Of a stretch of DNA of 64,000 nucleotides, positions 1 to 11,800 are shown in pieces (the stretch's first letter is position 1; each line of letters begins with the position of its first letter). The notes under the pieces are model-generated. The model saw nothing but the letters and a program-made list of their open reading frames with translations, did no database searches and was not told the origin of the DNA. The stretch comes from Leptasterias polaris. Its lineage: Eukaryota > Echinodermata > Asteroidea > Forcipulatida > Asteriidae. A program made the position numbers and the translations under genes. The stretch is taken from the NCBI GenBank assembly GCA_037783415.1, contig JAZGTN010000046.1:6702501-6766500 (forward strand), given 5' to 3'.

Positions 1-960
1 CTAAATCGAGGTTTACTGTGACACCCCAACATAACCCAAACCATACCACCACTGTGCCGTGCCCAACCCGATGCCCTAATACGGTCAAACACAGACAGAA
101 TGAATTTGATTTAAAGGTGTGCGCTATCCAGACGGAATTTCTTCAAAATTCGCCGCATTTGGGTACATGATCACAAGGGGACAAAATTCCATGTGGCACC
201 TAAACTTCAATTCAAGTGTGACAATAGACTGTGCAAGTCTCGCGCGTATCGGAGCGAGAAAACACGTCAAGCGAAGAACATATATTTTTCTGAAATCAAA
301 TCATTGTTTTTAAATTAGATCTATGAAAAAATCTGACCAACAAAAATAATCATTACAATTTGTATAACACGAGTTTTAGCTTTCATAATAAACACACGAA
401 TCATTTGTTAGTTTTTGTTGAAACAAACTAAAAACTCTGGGACAAGGGTGCTTATTTGATCTTAACTTTTTCCACGCGTGAGTACGTGCAACCCACTGAT
501 CTCTATATCACTGACTGGATAGCGCTTCGACGCATACGCTGTGCACACAGCCGTGAAGGCACGCGCGGTGACGCAGCGGCCATTTTACTACTCACAAGAA
601 GCCACGTGAGCGGGCATTCTGTGTGCGTTGAGATTTCGTTTGAAATAAATGTTTTACGGTGCCCTTTAGTTTCGTCAGCGCGATGTAATGTCTTTAATGT
701 GCGCTAGAATTTTGCGTTTTAGCTATCAAGAATGATCATTGAAAAAAAGGAAATAAGGTCCAGCCAGTATCCATTTTCCTTCCTCCATGATTTAAACAAA
801 TAATCAAAGAAATCCCTTAGCAAGTGACAGCCGGATACGATGTTAATGTGAATATAAAATAATTATACCAAACTATTTCTGCCAAACCCCCTTTCTGCAA
901 AATAGTTTCGTCCATGTAGTCTGTCTCTACCCCCTACCCTAGAGGTCGCCCTTTTACCGT
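1..960. other. No gene; anonymous sequence with inverted homology to 16.2-17.0 kb
   Basis: No open frame here resembles a known protein. Two blocks recur in reverse complement near 16.2-17.0 kb. One is the block around 225-260 (GACTGTGCAAGTCTCGCGCG), matched near 16990-17030. The other is the block around 497-600 (CCACTGATCTCTATAT, then GACTGGATAGCGCTTCG, then CATTTTACTACTCACA), matched around 16265-16350. The order of the blocks is conserved, so this looks like one dispersed element present twice in opposite orientation. Confidence 0.45.
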
Positions 961-1016
961 TTTATTTGTCTTTATTATGTTTTACTAATTCAGCGTGAGT
1001 GTGTGTGTGGGGGGTA

Positions 1017-1450
1017 CGGCCGTATGGTGTTCTAAAGACGACAGATATGCGTCGCGTCGTGCCGTCGCGTCGCCTATTCCGTCGTCCGTCGCGTCGTCCG
1101 TCGCGTCGTGCCGTCGCCCGTCGCGTCGTGCGTCGCGTCGTGCCGTCGCCCGTCGCGTCGTGCCGTCGCCCGTCGCGTCGCCTGTTTTTCAATTGATTTG
1201 CATGGTGACTTGGACATCCGTCGTCCGTCGCGTCGTGCCGTCGTCCGTCGCGTCGTGCCGTCGCGTCGTCCGTCGCGTCGTCCGTCGCGTCGTCCGTCGC
1301 GTCGCCCGTCGCGTCGTGCCGTCGTCCGTCGCGTCGTGCCGTCGTCCGTCGCGTCGTGCCGTCGCGTCGCCCGTCGTCCGTCGCGTCGTGCCGTCGCGTC
1401 GCCCGTCGTCCGTCGCGTCGTGCCGTCGTCCGTCGCGTCGCCTGTTTTTA
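1017..1450 (+). repeat. CGTCGC/GCCGTCGCGTCGTC minisatellite, copy 1
   Basis: A very CpG-rich tandem array built from short units such as CGTCGCGTCGTC and GTGCCGTCGC. It is preceded by the unique stretch CGGCCGTATGGTGTTCTAAA. About midway it is interrupted by a linker reading CAATTGATTTGCATGGTGAC. The same header, array and linker recur in reverse orientation at 8505-8891. Open frames through the array are Arg/Ser/Val-rich artefacts of the repeat. Confidence 0.9.
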
Positions 1451-1740
1451 AATTGATTTGGACCTTATTTTCGCCAAAACGTTCTTCACTTTTCTGTCAA
1501 TTGGTGGCGCTCTTTGATTATTTCCGTCGAAGTGAGTCTGATGAGGTCGTCGAGATTCTAGATGGCAGATGTGTAATAGTTTGATCAATCCCTGCTTGCC
1601 GTGTCATCTCAACAATATCCTTTTAATTGTAAAAACATGTCAAGTATTAGTTTTTACTACCTCGGCCTCCCTACCATGCCTACTAGCCTGTAAAACAAAG
1701 CAATGTCAACAGCAGCATCGTAGGAAAAATACTACCTAAA

Positions 1741-2855
1741 TTATTATTATTATTTTTTCTTTTTTTTTCTTTTGAGTGGAGCTCTTATAGACTCCGTTTA
1801 TTCAACTCAAGTAATTACAAGTATGTACATCTCCTATGGAACATTAAAGCAAGTACTGATAGATCAGTACACAAGTACATATAGGTTACTAGAAACTAAA
1901 GGACAATGAACAAAGTTGATATTACATATCAAACAAAGGCAAGATCAAAACATGAAAAAGCAACCTAGTACAAGTAAAAAGATTAAAATTAAGGCCTACA
2001 CAAAGGACAGTAACTGAGAGGTGACAAAATTCGATTTTGATCAGAACATAAACTTTGGACTCTCGTCTTCATTGAAAGTACACAGGAATTTGTACAATTT
2101 GTTAAAATTACTTGTTTGGAGCCTATTCCTCTCCCTTAGTAGAAATGATCTGAGAGTTTCTTTGTAGGTCTTGATAATGTTTGTGTTTGTGAAAACGTTG
2201 TCCTCATTGAAGACCAGATCACACCGGATTCTCCAAATAACATTGATCATCATGCCAACAATATTATCATAGATACAAATGACAAATTCATACATACAAT
2301 TCTTATACAATCACTGAGACAAAAGAAACGCCAGCCAGTTTGTTTCCTAATTAAAAATTCGACGTATAACCAGGGTTCAACCACCTCATTACAGTATAGA
2401 AACAAATGTTCGACAGTTTCAGTGTCGGATTTACAGAAAGGACAGTCGACTGTATCTATGATTTTCATGCGTTTAAGTTTATCTCGGGTTGGCAGAATCC
2501 TGTGATAAAGTCTTAAAAGGTGTCCTTGTCTTTGGCGTCCATAATATTGTTCATGTTTAATTTGGTCCAAATATTGGCCCAGTCGAACTTATCAGTGAGG
2601 CCTAAAATCGAGGCCCACTTTTCCTGTGCTTTTGGAAAAACAAATTATTTGACCTTCAATGATTTGTACATTAATTTCGTGGTAATTTTAGAAAAAGGTA
2701 CCAAACCCTGATCCCCATGGTCAATTTGGAACTGAGCCACCTGCTTGGATGGTTATTAGGCCCACAACGTTTTTCTTTGAAGAGGACAGGATTGATGTTT
2801 TGTTCGAAGACGTTTAGCTATGCGTCCAGCAGTGATACGATTAATTTTACACTTC
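1741..2855 (-). mobile_element. Tx1/L1-clade LINE, 3' part (zinc-binding C-terminus, 3' UTR, A-rich tail)
   Basis: Read on the minus strand this is the C-terminal part of a LINE ORF2 and its 3' end. The frame at 2250-2570 contains LPTRDKLKRM followed by CPFC and ETVEHLFLYC, the reverse-transcriptase-associated zinc-binding (zf-RVT) pattern. The frame at 2041-2310 holds the last ORF2 residues. Several stops and frameshifts break the reading frame. On the plus strand, 1741-1775 is T-rich with ATT triplets, which is the A-rich 3' tail of the element. The reverse transcriptase part of the same element lies at 5856-6775, separated by a younger LINE inserted at about 2856-5854. Confidence 0.75.
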
Positions 2856-4064
2856 AAGGTTCAAGGTTCAAGGTTCGTTTATTTCCACAGTATCAAAAAA
2901 GCAAAAGGCAATAATAAATACATCAAAAGTAATCATTACATAATGCAAAGTAAATGTTTTACAGCATAGGTTTGAAGAATATTACATGTAAACAAAAAAA
3001 GCATTATGTGACACTGCAGAGGGATCCATTTAAAAAGCAAAGCTTATTTAAAAAGCAAAGCTTGTAGGCAATGGTCCCTATAGTGACATGCATATGCATT
3101 GAGATTAAAATATAATGTTAAGTGAACCGTGGAGGTCCGTGGTCGAGTCGAGCCACCAATAAACAAATATAATAGCAGGTCTCAATGCACATGCATGTTA
3201 CAAAGAAAAATCAGCAAACACTATAATACAATCAAATAACGAGCACAAACAATGGACTAGGACTAACACAACAATCAAACACAACAACTTCTTGCCAGTC
3301 AGCAATATAGTATCAAACGAAATCATGAGTGATGCAAAAGCAGCGTATCCCTCGATGGATTTAACATAGTGTGGCTATGGATGATAGTATACACCATGGA
3401 TCCCATGTAGGAGACCCCCCGAGTCTGCACTGTGGTATGGTTCAAAATACAATGTACATCTGTAAAAACACTCATCAACAATAAGATTTCAGTATATCAG
3501 CTTTAAAGACACGTTTAAAAGTAAACAAGCTTTTGGAGGCTTTAAGTTTTTCATTAAGCATGTTCCAAAGCATAGGTCCCTCATGTTTATAGTTTTAAGA
3601 GCGAGGGAAGAATGTGATAATTAGAAGCTTGGCGGGTGAAATGGGAATGTACATCTGAGTTTAAAGAAAAAATTGATTGAATAGCAGAAGGTAAATTTTT
3701 ACAAGTGAGTTGATACATGAGGGACCCAAGCTGAAGACAATAAATATCATTCACTTTAAAATTGCATATTTATGGAAAAGGGGATCTGTATGTGCGTTAA
3801 ATTCAGCAAAATTAATGATACGAAGAGCTCGCTTCTGTAAGAGAAGAAGTCTATTAGGATTGGTAGCAGAACTTGATCCCCATGCAAGTATCCCGTAGTT
3901 AAGATAAGAACCGATCAATAAAGAGATTGTAAAACCAGTTCAGGCATAAAATGCTTGATCCTATTGATCACACCAATATTTCTAGCAATAATTTTACACT
4001 GTAATCAACATGACTATTCCATGATAGTCTACGGTCAACAAAAAGTCCTAGAAACTTGCAACAA

Positions 4065-5474
4065 TCAGTTTCCAGTGATTTCAATGTCATTAATCTTTAT
4101 AGAATTACTGAACAACATGCAGTTAGTTTTAGTGATATTTAGGGATAGTTTATTGACCGTAAACCAGGTGGCAACTAGTTTGAGCTCATTGTTAACAGTG
4201 TTTACAAGATAGTCAAGGTTACTATGGGAAAAGAATAAATTAGAGTCATCCGCAAATAATATAAATGAAAGCACACTAGAAGAATTTGTGAAATCATTAA
4301 TGTATATGGTGAATAACAAAGGCCCGAGGATTGATCCTTGAGGTACTCCATACGTAAGGACATCAGACTCAGATTTAATGCCATTGACGGAAACATATTG
4401 TGGCCTGTCTGAAAGATAACTCTTAAACCATTCTAGGGGAATTCCACGGATACCATAGTTGGGAAGTTTATGCAATAGTATTTGATGGTCTATTGTATCA
4501 AAAGCCTTTGAAAGATCAAGGAACACACCCAAAGTATGATTGGAGTCATCGATAGCATTAGTAACTTTATCAATAAAATCAAGGAGTGCCTGAATGGTTG
4601 AATGTTTGCTACGGAAACCAAACTGTTGATTTGTTAAAATTTCAAACTTATTCAGAAAATTAATGGTACGGGCATAGACACATTTTTCAAAGATCTTTGA
4701 AAAACATGAAAGAATAGAGATGGGCCTATAATTGGATATATTGTTACGACCACCCTTTTTGAAAACTGGTGGGACTTTAGCAATTTTTATTTCTGATGGA
4801 ACAATGCCAGTCGTAAAAGAAGTATTGACAATATGAACAAGTGGTTTACTTATGGCAAAAATTGACTTCTTGATAATGGAAATATTGATCAGGTCATGAC
4901 CAGAACTTTTTTTATTTTGTAAATTTTTTACAATGTCCAAAATTTCATGTTCAAATACTGGAGTAAAAAAGAAGGAATTAAAATTAGGGTTGGGCATATA
5001 ATCAGCAAAACTAAGGGGTGAATGAGTAGGTTGGATGTTTTTAGCAAGGTTGGGACCAATATTGATAAAGTATTGATTAAAATGATTGGCGATTTGATTT
5101 GGGTTGTCAATTAAATTCCCATTAACAATGATGCTGTTAATACCATGAGAATGGGTATTTTTATTCAAAACAGAATTTATAATCTTCCAGGTATTACGGA
5201 TGTTATTTCTTTCTTTTTCAAACTCAGAAGGGAATAGTACTTTTTTTTTACAAAGACGTAGAAGGCTAGTCAAGGTGTTTTTATACTTGATAGGGCATAT
5301 ACTTGCATTTATGTGAGGTTGTAGGGTTGGACAAGTACTGACGATACAATTGATTCTTTTTCTTAATAGATTTGAGGAGGGAATGTGTAATCCAAGGGGT
5401 AGTTGAAATGCATTAGATTTGGTATTGTTGTTTTGTCTAACTAAAGTGTATTTTGATCGTACAGAAAAATACAA
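4065..5474 (-). pseudogene. CR1/L2-like reverse transcriptase ORF (partial, decayed element)
   Basis: An uninterrupted minus-strand frame of about 469 codons with the core motifs of a non-LTR reverse transcriptase in order. These are NYRPISILSCFSKIFEK, QFGFRSKHSTIQALLDF, the motif-A block FLDLSKAFDTIDH, the motif-B block YGVPQGSILGPLLF and the catalytic FADD box (FADDSNLFF). The family enzyme copies its own RNA at a nicked target site. The frame is bounded upstream by stops that separate it from the endonuclease piece at 5475-5759, and downstream by a stop after which the thumb/C-terminal region continues only in shifted frames. It is therefore a dead copy with a well-preserved catalytic core. 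Assignment to CR1/L2 rather than another jockey-superfamily clade rests on motif style and the 3' microsatellite. Confidence 0.8.
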
Positions 5475-5854
5475 TTATCCAGAACATGCAGTATCAGGAT
5501 TATTACAACTAAGGACATTGGTCCAGTCAAAAGAGTGTAAGTCGTCAATAAACTGTTCAAGGTTCACATTAGACACATTTCGAGAAAAATGTAAATTTCG
5601 ATTATGAGAAGAACTTGAGTTTGGAGACTGAACGAACATAACAATTGGCAGATGATCTGAGATATCAGAGATTAAAATACCAGATTTTGAGGAAGGAAGA
5701 ATATTTGATAAAAAATTATCAATAAGTGTAGCAGAAGTATCAATAATACGTGTGGGCATATGGATTTGGGGAGGAAAGAGTGAGATGTAAATAAGTCGAT
5801 AAAGGACTGGGAGCTAGGATTGGTTGGAATTAATAAATTTATGTTGAAATCACC
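5475..5854 (-). pseudogene. CR1/L2-like endonuclease domain C-terminal fragment
   Basis: Minus-strand pieces read GDFNINLL near 5850, then after a frameshift near 5760 PTRIIDTSATLIDNFLSN, SGILISDISDHLPI and a tail ending before the reverse transcriptase frame. GDFN and SDHLPI are the characteristic last motifs of APE-type endonucleases of non-LTR retrotransposons. The N-terminal part of the domain is absent, so the copy is 5' truncated. Confidence 0.7.
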
Positions 5855-5855
5855 T

Positions 5856-6775
5856 GATCACACTTGATCCTAGCCAATTCCTTAGTAATGGTCTGCAGTG
5901 ACTTTTTCTTGGTTTTACCAAACACATACCAACCAAAGATTATGGCTTTCGCCGGGTTTCTCGATCCAATAGTTAAAGAAGGATTTCCATTTACCATTAC
6001 TTTTGATATAATACTCAACCACATCAGTTTTAGACTGCGTAACCTGACCCTGACGTCCAAAAGACCTGTCCCTCCCATGTATCGAGGTCCGGTGATAGTG
6101 GCACGCTTGATTTTGTCCGGTTTACCTGACCAGTAAAAACTTAAAATAATGTTTTCTATTTTCTTTACACACTCTCTTTAGAAATAAAAACCGTGGCATC
6201 ATCGGCATGCTGGATAATTTTAACACATTCAGTTCCACCTGGACACTGAATACCATGCAACCATTATTGATTCTAATTAGAGTTCCTAAACCTTCTGCAC
6301 AGACTGCATATAACAATGGAGACAGGGGACACCCTTGTCTGATACCTCTACTTATTTGGAAAGGTCTGCCAATGAAGATATTTACAATGACGCAACTCTC
6401 AGGATTACTATATAAAAGCTTGATCCATTGAATGAATTTGGGGGGGAATCCCCATTTTCTCAAGCATGGCAAACATATAATTCCAATTAATTCTATCGAA
6501 AACCTTCTCCTGATCGATGCTTAAAATAGCTGCTTCCTTATTGTTCCAATTATAATCTATGCTATCACGCAAAAGTGTGAGGTTGTCGTGATTTTTTCTC
6601 CCCGGTACACCACATGTCTGTTCGTCACCTATTATGAAAGGCATGGCCCTTTTTAACCTATTTGTGAGAACTTTGGCCAACAGTTTGTAATCTACATTTA
6701 AAAGGCTAATCGGTCTCCAGTTCTTGAGATCAAATTTACCTAAATTATTATCCACATGGTTGGTGGGCTTGCACA
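5856..6775 (-). mobile_element. Tx1/L1-clade LINE, reverse transcriptase part (decayed)
   Basis: Minus-strand frames at 6408-6857, 6122-6472 and 5839-6078 together give a Tx1/L1-like reverse transcriptase core: DLKNWRPISLLNVDYKLLAK, then QTCGVPGRKNHDNL, then AILSIDQEKVFDRINW, then GIRQGCPLSPLLYAVC. The motif-A and motif-B blocks are visible. The FADD region falls in decayed sequence (an ADD-like stretch near 6190). The frame changes at about 6440 and again near 6120. The element continues on the far side of the inserted CR1/L2-like LINE, at 2855 and below. It appears 5' truncated near 6775. Confidence 0.75.
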
Positions 6776-6837
6776 AAATTACTTTATTGATTATAAAGCG
6801 ATGAAAAATTACTTTATTGATTATGAAGCGATGACCA
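6776..6837. repeat. 30-bp tandem duplication
   Basis: Two adjacent copies of AAAATTACTTTATTGATTAT followed by AAGCGATG or GAAGCGATG, differing by one or two bases. They lie at the junction between the truncated Tx1-like LINE and the dispersed repeat that follows. Confidence 0.8.
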
Positions 6838-7460
6838 AAAGCAAAACCATAAAGCAATAAATCAAGTGAATTCTAAACCAAGACCAACAGTAACACTACT
6901 GAACTAACAGGATTTATAAAACCACTAAAAACAACAAAACACATGTGCCAAGGAAGGTTACAAATTAAAATCAAAATGGCTCTAAAATCGTGTCCATAGC
7001 AGTAATGACTTGAAACAGGCAAAACTTAAAAACATGAAGAACCACCAGTACATAAAATCAAAGAAGTGATGGTGGGAGAACACACAGGCTGCTATCTGTA
7101 AACTATAATACATTTAATGGGTGACTTAATTACCACTATCTGAGGATTAAGGATTAAACAAGAGGGTTGTTTGTTACAGACGATTCCTTGAAATGAACTT
7201 GGGTGCTACAAGAGATTAAGTTGGAATAAACAGTGGAAGGGAACATACTTGTCTCTCCGTGGTCCTTTCTCTATGCTCCTACTGAACACGGTTTTTCTGG
7301 ACCTGTTACATAATAAGCCATCAAAAGGGAGAAACTTCCTCTAGCAGTAAACACAAGAAGTAAAATTACATCAACAAACTCTCACACCAAATTTAAACCA
7401 AACAGATAATTATTGTTACATCCTTCCCTTTTTAAACTTTGAGTGGGAAGAGGTAAACTT
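6838..7460. repeat. Dispersed repeat A, copy 1
   Basis: Shares long stretches, with indels, with 10335-10960. Shared landmarks include GAATTCTAAACCAAGACCAA, GTCCATAGCAGTAA, CAGGCAAAAC, and GTGATGGTGGGAGAACACA with a following GGATTAA/GGTTGTTT block. No coding potential is seen. The element type is unknown. Confidence 0.6.
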
Positions 7461-8500
7461 CTCTAACAATGAGAAATGTTTCGGAAGAAAAAGGTGATAA
7501 AATTAACTAGTGTTCATTAATAAAGTAAATTTTCATGGCGAATATTCAAATAGAATTACTGGCTGGAAATAGTAAGTTTGTTACTTTCGGTCATTTCCCA
7601 TTGTTTTGTTTTTTTGTTTTTTTAAACAGAAGTTATGTGTGCATGCCTTTTTCACAGTAAATAATAATATGCCATAATATGACAGAAGAGTTAATTTACC
7701 AGAGTACATGTAGTAGTAATTAAAGTGGTAATTGGCCCGTTTATCTTAAAATATGTAATATCAATAATATTTGTAATGACAACGGATTAATATATCGCCT
7801 TTCGCAAGCCTGAAAGTTCATAAGTAGCAACAATTATGCAAAAAGGAGGCAAAGACAAAAATTCTTTGTTTAACACCAAAAAACCATTTAAAAAAATACA
7901 TGGTCATGAGTCCTTGGTGTTTCTATAAACATTAAAACAAAATACATGGTCATGAGTCCTTGGTGTTTCTAACTTGATGATAAATTTGTAAGCATTCACT
8001 TGTAATGTTCATTTCAATACTGATTGGGCAATAAATATTACGGAGTGACACAATGGTCGAGTATGATTTATCTGTCACTAGTCATGTCAATATTTAGCAG
8101 GTTTATTAACTGATACCTTTCATTTGGCCTGAACGGCTTTTCCAAATTGACGGTTTCATCTTTGAATTGTTAACATGTGTGAGATTTTTAGAAGTGACAG
8201 AGTTATGGATCACACAATAGAGAGTAACGTTACACGAAGTGACACATTACTAGAAACAAATCACTTTAAGAAAACTTGAAAACGGTGTATAACATTAATA
8301 ATGTGCCATACATTTCCATCGGTAACTTGCTCTGATAGCTCCCTCGGAAGCTCGGAACATGGGGGTTATTTTCGATTCATCAATGACACTTCAACCACAC
8401 AACAACAACATCATACGTCTGTCATCATTTCACAAGTACATGGACAAGAGTGCCACTGAAAGTCATTAGTTTTTGAACTGTACCATGATGCACAGTTATA
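7461..8500. other. No gene; includes a tandem duplication at about 7896-7970
   Basis: AT-rich sequence without a recognisable frame. A segment reading ATACATGGTCATGAGTCCTT followed by GGTGTTTCTA occurs twice in tandem, about 46 bp apart (near 7898 and 7944). Nothing else stands out. Confidence 0.5.
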
Positions 8501-8504
8501 GGAC

Positions 8505-8891
8505 GAGCTACGCGACGGGCGACGCGACGGACGACGCGACGGGCGACGCGACGGGCGACGCGACGGACGACGCGACGGCACGACGCGACGGACGACGGGC
8601 GACGCGACGGCACGACGCGACGGACGACGGACGACGCGACGGGCGACGCGACGGACGACGCGACGGGCGACGCGACGGGCGACGCGACGGACGACGCGAC
8701 GGCACGACGCGACGGACGACGGCACGACGCGACGGACGACGGATGTCCAAGTCACCATGCAAATCAATTGAAAAACAGGCGACGCGACGGGCGACGGCAC
8801 GACGCGACGGGCGACGCGACGGACGACGGAACAGGCGACGCGACGGCACGACGCGACGCACATCTGTCGCCTTTAGAACACCATACGGCCG
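8505..8891 (-). repeat. CGTCGC minisatellite, copy 2 (inverted relative to 1.0 kb)
   Basis: On the plus strand this reads as GCGACGCGACGGACGAC-type units. It contains the linker GTCACCATGCAAATCAATTG, exactly the reverse complement of the linker in copy 1, and ends in TTTAGAACACCATACGGCCG, the reverse complement of the copy 1 header. The two copies face each other across about 7 kb. Confidence 0.9.
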
Positions 8892-9720
8892 GGTGGTAGC
8901 AAACAAAATGTACCACCACTGTCTGTCGTCAAATTATCACGCGTTGCATACGTGCGGGTTATATTTTTGAAAGACTGTCAAGATGTCTTTAAAAACAGCA
9001 CTTGGCCCATTTTGTGAGCACAATATCCGAAATGATATTAATATTGTCGGCTGAAAGCAACACAGAATGCAGAAATATATCTTATAATTTATTATCTGGG
9101 CATGCTGGGTGATCTTTTTTGTGATCTGTCCCGTTTTCCCTGCGATTGGGGTAAATTAAAATGAGCCAATTGTCAACTTTTAACTTATCAACAACTTAGC
9201 AAAGCCAAACAAATTAAGAATAACTTTATAGATTATAGCAAACCTCCATGATTATAGTTTCTGTCAAGTATTTATACATATATACACTGACTGTTTTATT
9301 CCATTGAGGAACATACCCCCATAAACCCCGGGGGAGGGTAACAACAACTATGATATAAATAACATTGAATAATAAATGGAAAACATTGATAATAGTACAC
9401 ATATAATATACTTCAGTCATTTTGCCTCTCTTTCAGCTCAATGAATTGAACATGAAAATATATTTTGTATCGCAAGTGACATTCTTTTTTTTGAGAGGAC
9501 ATAGGAACACAAACTTTTCATCACTGGTCAACCTTGTGAAGACATTGTATAATTTACAAGTTTCAATATACATACTTAAAAATGGGATAAGTTCTCAGTT
9601 TGCTTTTCTGATTAGGGTCTTTCCTAACATTACAATGATAATCTCTTGTGCCAATTTATACTATGCTACCTGCATCTGTTTAACAAACATGTTTACCAAA
9701 ATTATTTTATTATTATGCCC
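8892..9720. other. No gene seen
   Basis: AT-rich sequence with no recognisable protein, RNA gene or clear repeat. Confidence 0.5.
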
Positions 9721-9779
9721 CTTATGCGGCCCGTAATACTGAAAGGCGCATTCCACTGTATCAAATCAAACTGCTTACA

Positions 9780-10330
9780 TTACTTAACAAACAAAGAGGT
9801 CTTTTATGGATTCCCAGATTTACTTTTCAAGCATTATACAAAATAGAACCAGTCAGTTTGGCCGCTAACTTCAGCCAATAGTTCAGTAATATTTTACAAT
9901 GGTCAACATAAAATGGAAAGCGTCCTGATTCTCCTAAACTGCATCGTTGGAGTTGACACTTAAAATATACCAAGAAAGCTGAAATGCCTCAATTTGATGA
10001 CATGTCTCTCTACATACGTCAGAGCTGTAACAAATAGTAGGTTTAAGCCTTGTGTCAAAAATGTTTAGGAGCAACTTGGGTGACAAATCATTCACAATGT
10101 TTATACAAACTGAAGAAACAGCTTTCATAGCCTTTGTGGCATATTTAAATAACCCAGATAAATGGAAAAAATTCCTAAATTAGACACTTTCAATAAACTG
10201 GCTGTTAAAAATGATGCACTTCTCAGATTCGTCTTCCTCTATTGAAAACAACAACCTTGTCTTATCTACATTGACATTTAATCTCCATTTATTACAATAT
10301 AATTCAAGTCTCGATCTTGATGCAATCATA
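9780..10330 (-). pseudogene. Decayed non-LTR retrotransposon reverse transcriptase C-terminus
   Basis: The minus strand gives, in order and across frameshifts: LELYCNKWRLNVNVDKTRLL with a following IEEDESEKCIIFNSQFIESV (10330-10180); then LFNIFD-type sequence with FDTRLKPTICYSSDVC (about 10130-9990); then GESGRFPFYVDHCKILLNYW (near 9920-9860). These match the thumb and post-catalytic region of jockey/CR1-superfamily reverse transcriptases (YC..W.L.VN..KT, FD..+.P...Y.S+V, GE.GR.P). The upstream catalytic domain is missing and repeat A begins at about 10335. Confidence 0.6.
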
Positions 10331-10334
10331 GAGC

Positions 10335-10960
10335 AAGGAAAGCAAAACCAGTGATACAGCAATATAAACCAAGTGAACTCTAAACCAAGACCAATCAGTA
10401 ACACAACTAAATCTGCAGTGCCAAAGAAATACAATTGATCAAAATCCAGTTCTTCAATCACATTATCGAAGAAAAACATAGTCTTAAAAATTGAATCCAA
10501 ACTAAGTTCATAACAAAAGATATTTCCAAATCAGATGTCCGAAAATACAACTTTATAGAAATGTAATTCAAAAGAAGGAAAGGAATATTGTGATTAAATA
10601 AATAACAAAACAAAGTTTAAGCTTACCGAGTCCATAGCAGTAAATTACTTGATGCAGGCAAAACCATGAAGAACCGGTACATAAAATTTAAGAAATAGGT
10701 GATGGTGGGAGAACACATAAATGCTGAGTGTTCTCCTTACGCTGCCACCAGGCTACTATCTGAAGTAAACTAAATTATGTAACACTGTACAGGGGTGACT
10801 AACCACACTGTTATTATAAGGATAAAGCAAGATGGTTGTTTTCTACAAAAGAAATTAACCAAGTACCAGGGTGCAAGAAGAGCTTAAGGGGGAAATATAA
10901 ACAGTGGAAGAAGGGTAATTAACTCTAACATTTATCACTGGGTCTTTCTACAGAACAATG
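10335..10960. repeat. Dispersed repeat A, copy 2
   Basis: Diverged second copy of the sequence at 6838-7460, same orientation. Shared blocks include CAAGTGAACTCTAAACCAAG, GAGTCCATAGCAGTAA and GTGATGGTGGGAGAACACA. Both copies adjoin the end of a truncated LINE fragment. Confidence 0.6.
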
Positions 10961-11024
10961 GTCTTTCTACACCTGTCTCAAAAGATTTAAAAAATTTAAA
11001 TCATGACAATTTTAATTGTTAACA

Positions 11025-11125
11025 TTTATCAAGTAATAAACAAATTTAATTCCTTTTTGGGGTAATCAAAGAAAAATTTACTCAAATGGGGTTTTAACAA
11101 TTGACCTCTGGATTAATTATCATGT
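11025..11125 (-). mobile_element. SINE fragment (same family as 52.1-54.2 kb)
   Basis: ATCAAGTAATAAAC, then GGGGTAATCAAAGAAAAATT, then GACCTCTGGATTAAT follow the same order as the copies near 52145-52250. It is a decayed piece of the tRNA-derived SINE described there. Confidence 0.5.
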
Positions 11126-11203
11126 AAAGAGCTCTACATACAGTATGCCATTTGATAATTTGTTCTTAAAAGACAATTTTATCTTGCAAGTTAAGGTGGC
11201 AGG

Positions 11204-11589
11204 TTAAAGGCACAGTACACGTTTGGTAATGACTCTGAAAATTAATGGCAATAAAAACCTACTTGGTAAGAAGTACAGCAGCTTTGGATAGTATAATGCA
11301 TTTTTATTTGAGAAACTTTTCTCTTTGAAGTACTGCGGTTATGGAAAAATTTATCACTTTTTATCCCCGAAAATTTGAATTTGAGAAGCGTTATGGCCGT
11401 AACGCTTCTCAGATTGAATATTTTTTCCTGCGTGGAAATATTCGCTCTGGTTTTTCGGTGATATTTCAAAAACGCAACCACCTTTTGAAGTGAAATTTTC
11501 ACAGGTTAGTTCTATTGTATATACCTACAATTATATAGGATTAAAACAATCAAACGGTTTCAAAAACCAAAGGTATACTTTGCCTTTAA
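11204..11589. mobile_element. TTAA-flanked MITE with terminal inverted repeats
   Basis: Starts TTAAAGGCACAGTACACGTT and ends with the near reverse complement (AAAGGTATACTTTGCCTTTAA). TTAA lies at both edges, as expected for a TTAA-specific (piggyBac-like) insertion. The middle contains a hairpin (GAGAAGCGTTATGGCCGTAACGCTTCTC, about 11381-11411). Related copies lie at 21629-22086, 22297-22386 (partial, inverted) and about 49199-49625. No protein is encoded. Confidence 0.7.
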
Positions 11590-11800
11590 ATTCCCAAGTA
11601 AATATTTTCTTTTTTTCACCCCAAAATTAATTTAAAACTTGTTCAAATAATTTATAGTAACACATATAAATGGCAAGCAGTATTTCAAATTGCACTATTC
11701 TGGCTAGTATCAGCACAGGTTACATGAAAATGCAATCATTGCACTAGTAAAACAAGTGTACCTGCTTATTACCACAAAATCAAAACCTTATGCATATATT

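Larger units (their letters stand above)
2856..5854 (-). mobile_element. CR1/L2-like non-LTR retrotransposon, 5' truncated, inserted in the Tx1-like LINE
   Basis: On the minus strand the copy starts inside the endonuclease domain (GDFNINLL, near 5850). It continues through the reverse transcriptase (4065-5474) and a decayed C-terminal region (about 3480-4065, where pieces such as LLLLQKRALRIINF and HTDPLFHKY can be read in shifted frames). It ends in a short tandem of CCTTGAA (plus strand TTCAAGG x3 at about 2856-2877), the kind of microsatellite 3' tail typical of the CR1/L2 group. The flanking sequence on both sides belongs to the Tx1-like LINE. A target duplication is at best a few bases (AAGTGT-like) and is uncertain. 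Confidence 0.8.

Noticed and set aside
119..707. Small frames at 119-313 and 456-707 as genes
   Set aside because: They fall in blocks that recur in reverse complement near 16.2-17.0 kb and show no domains.
995..1584. Arg/Ser/Val-rich open frames over the CGTCGC arrays (also 8411-8970, both strands)
   Set aside because: All six frames stay open because the repeat lacks stops. Composition follows the repeat and there are no domains.
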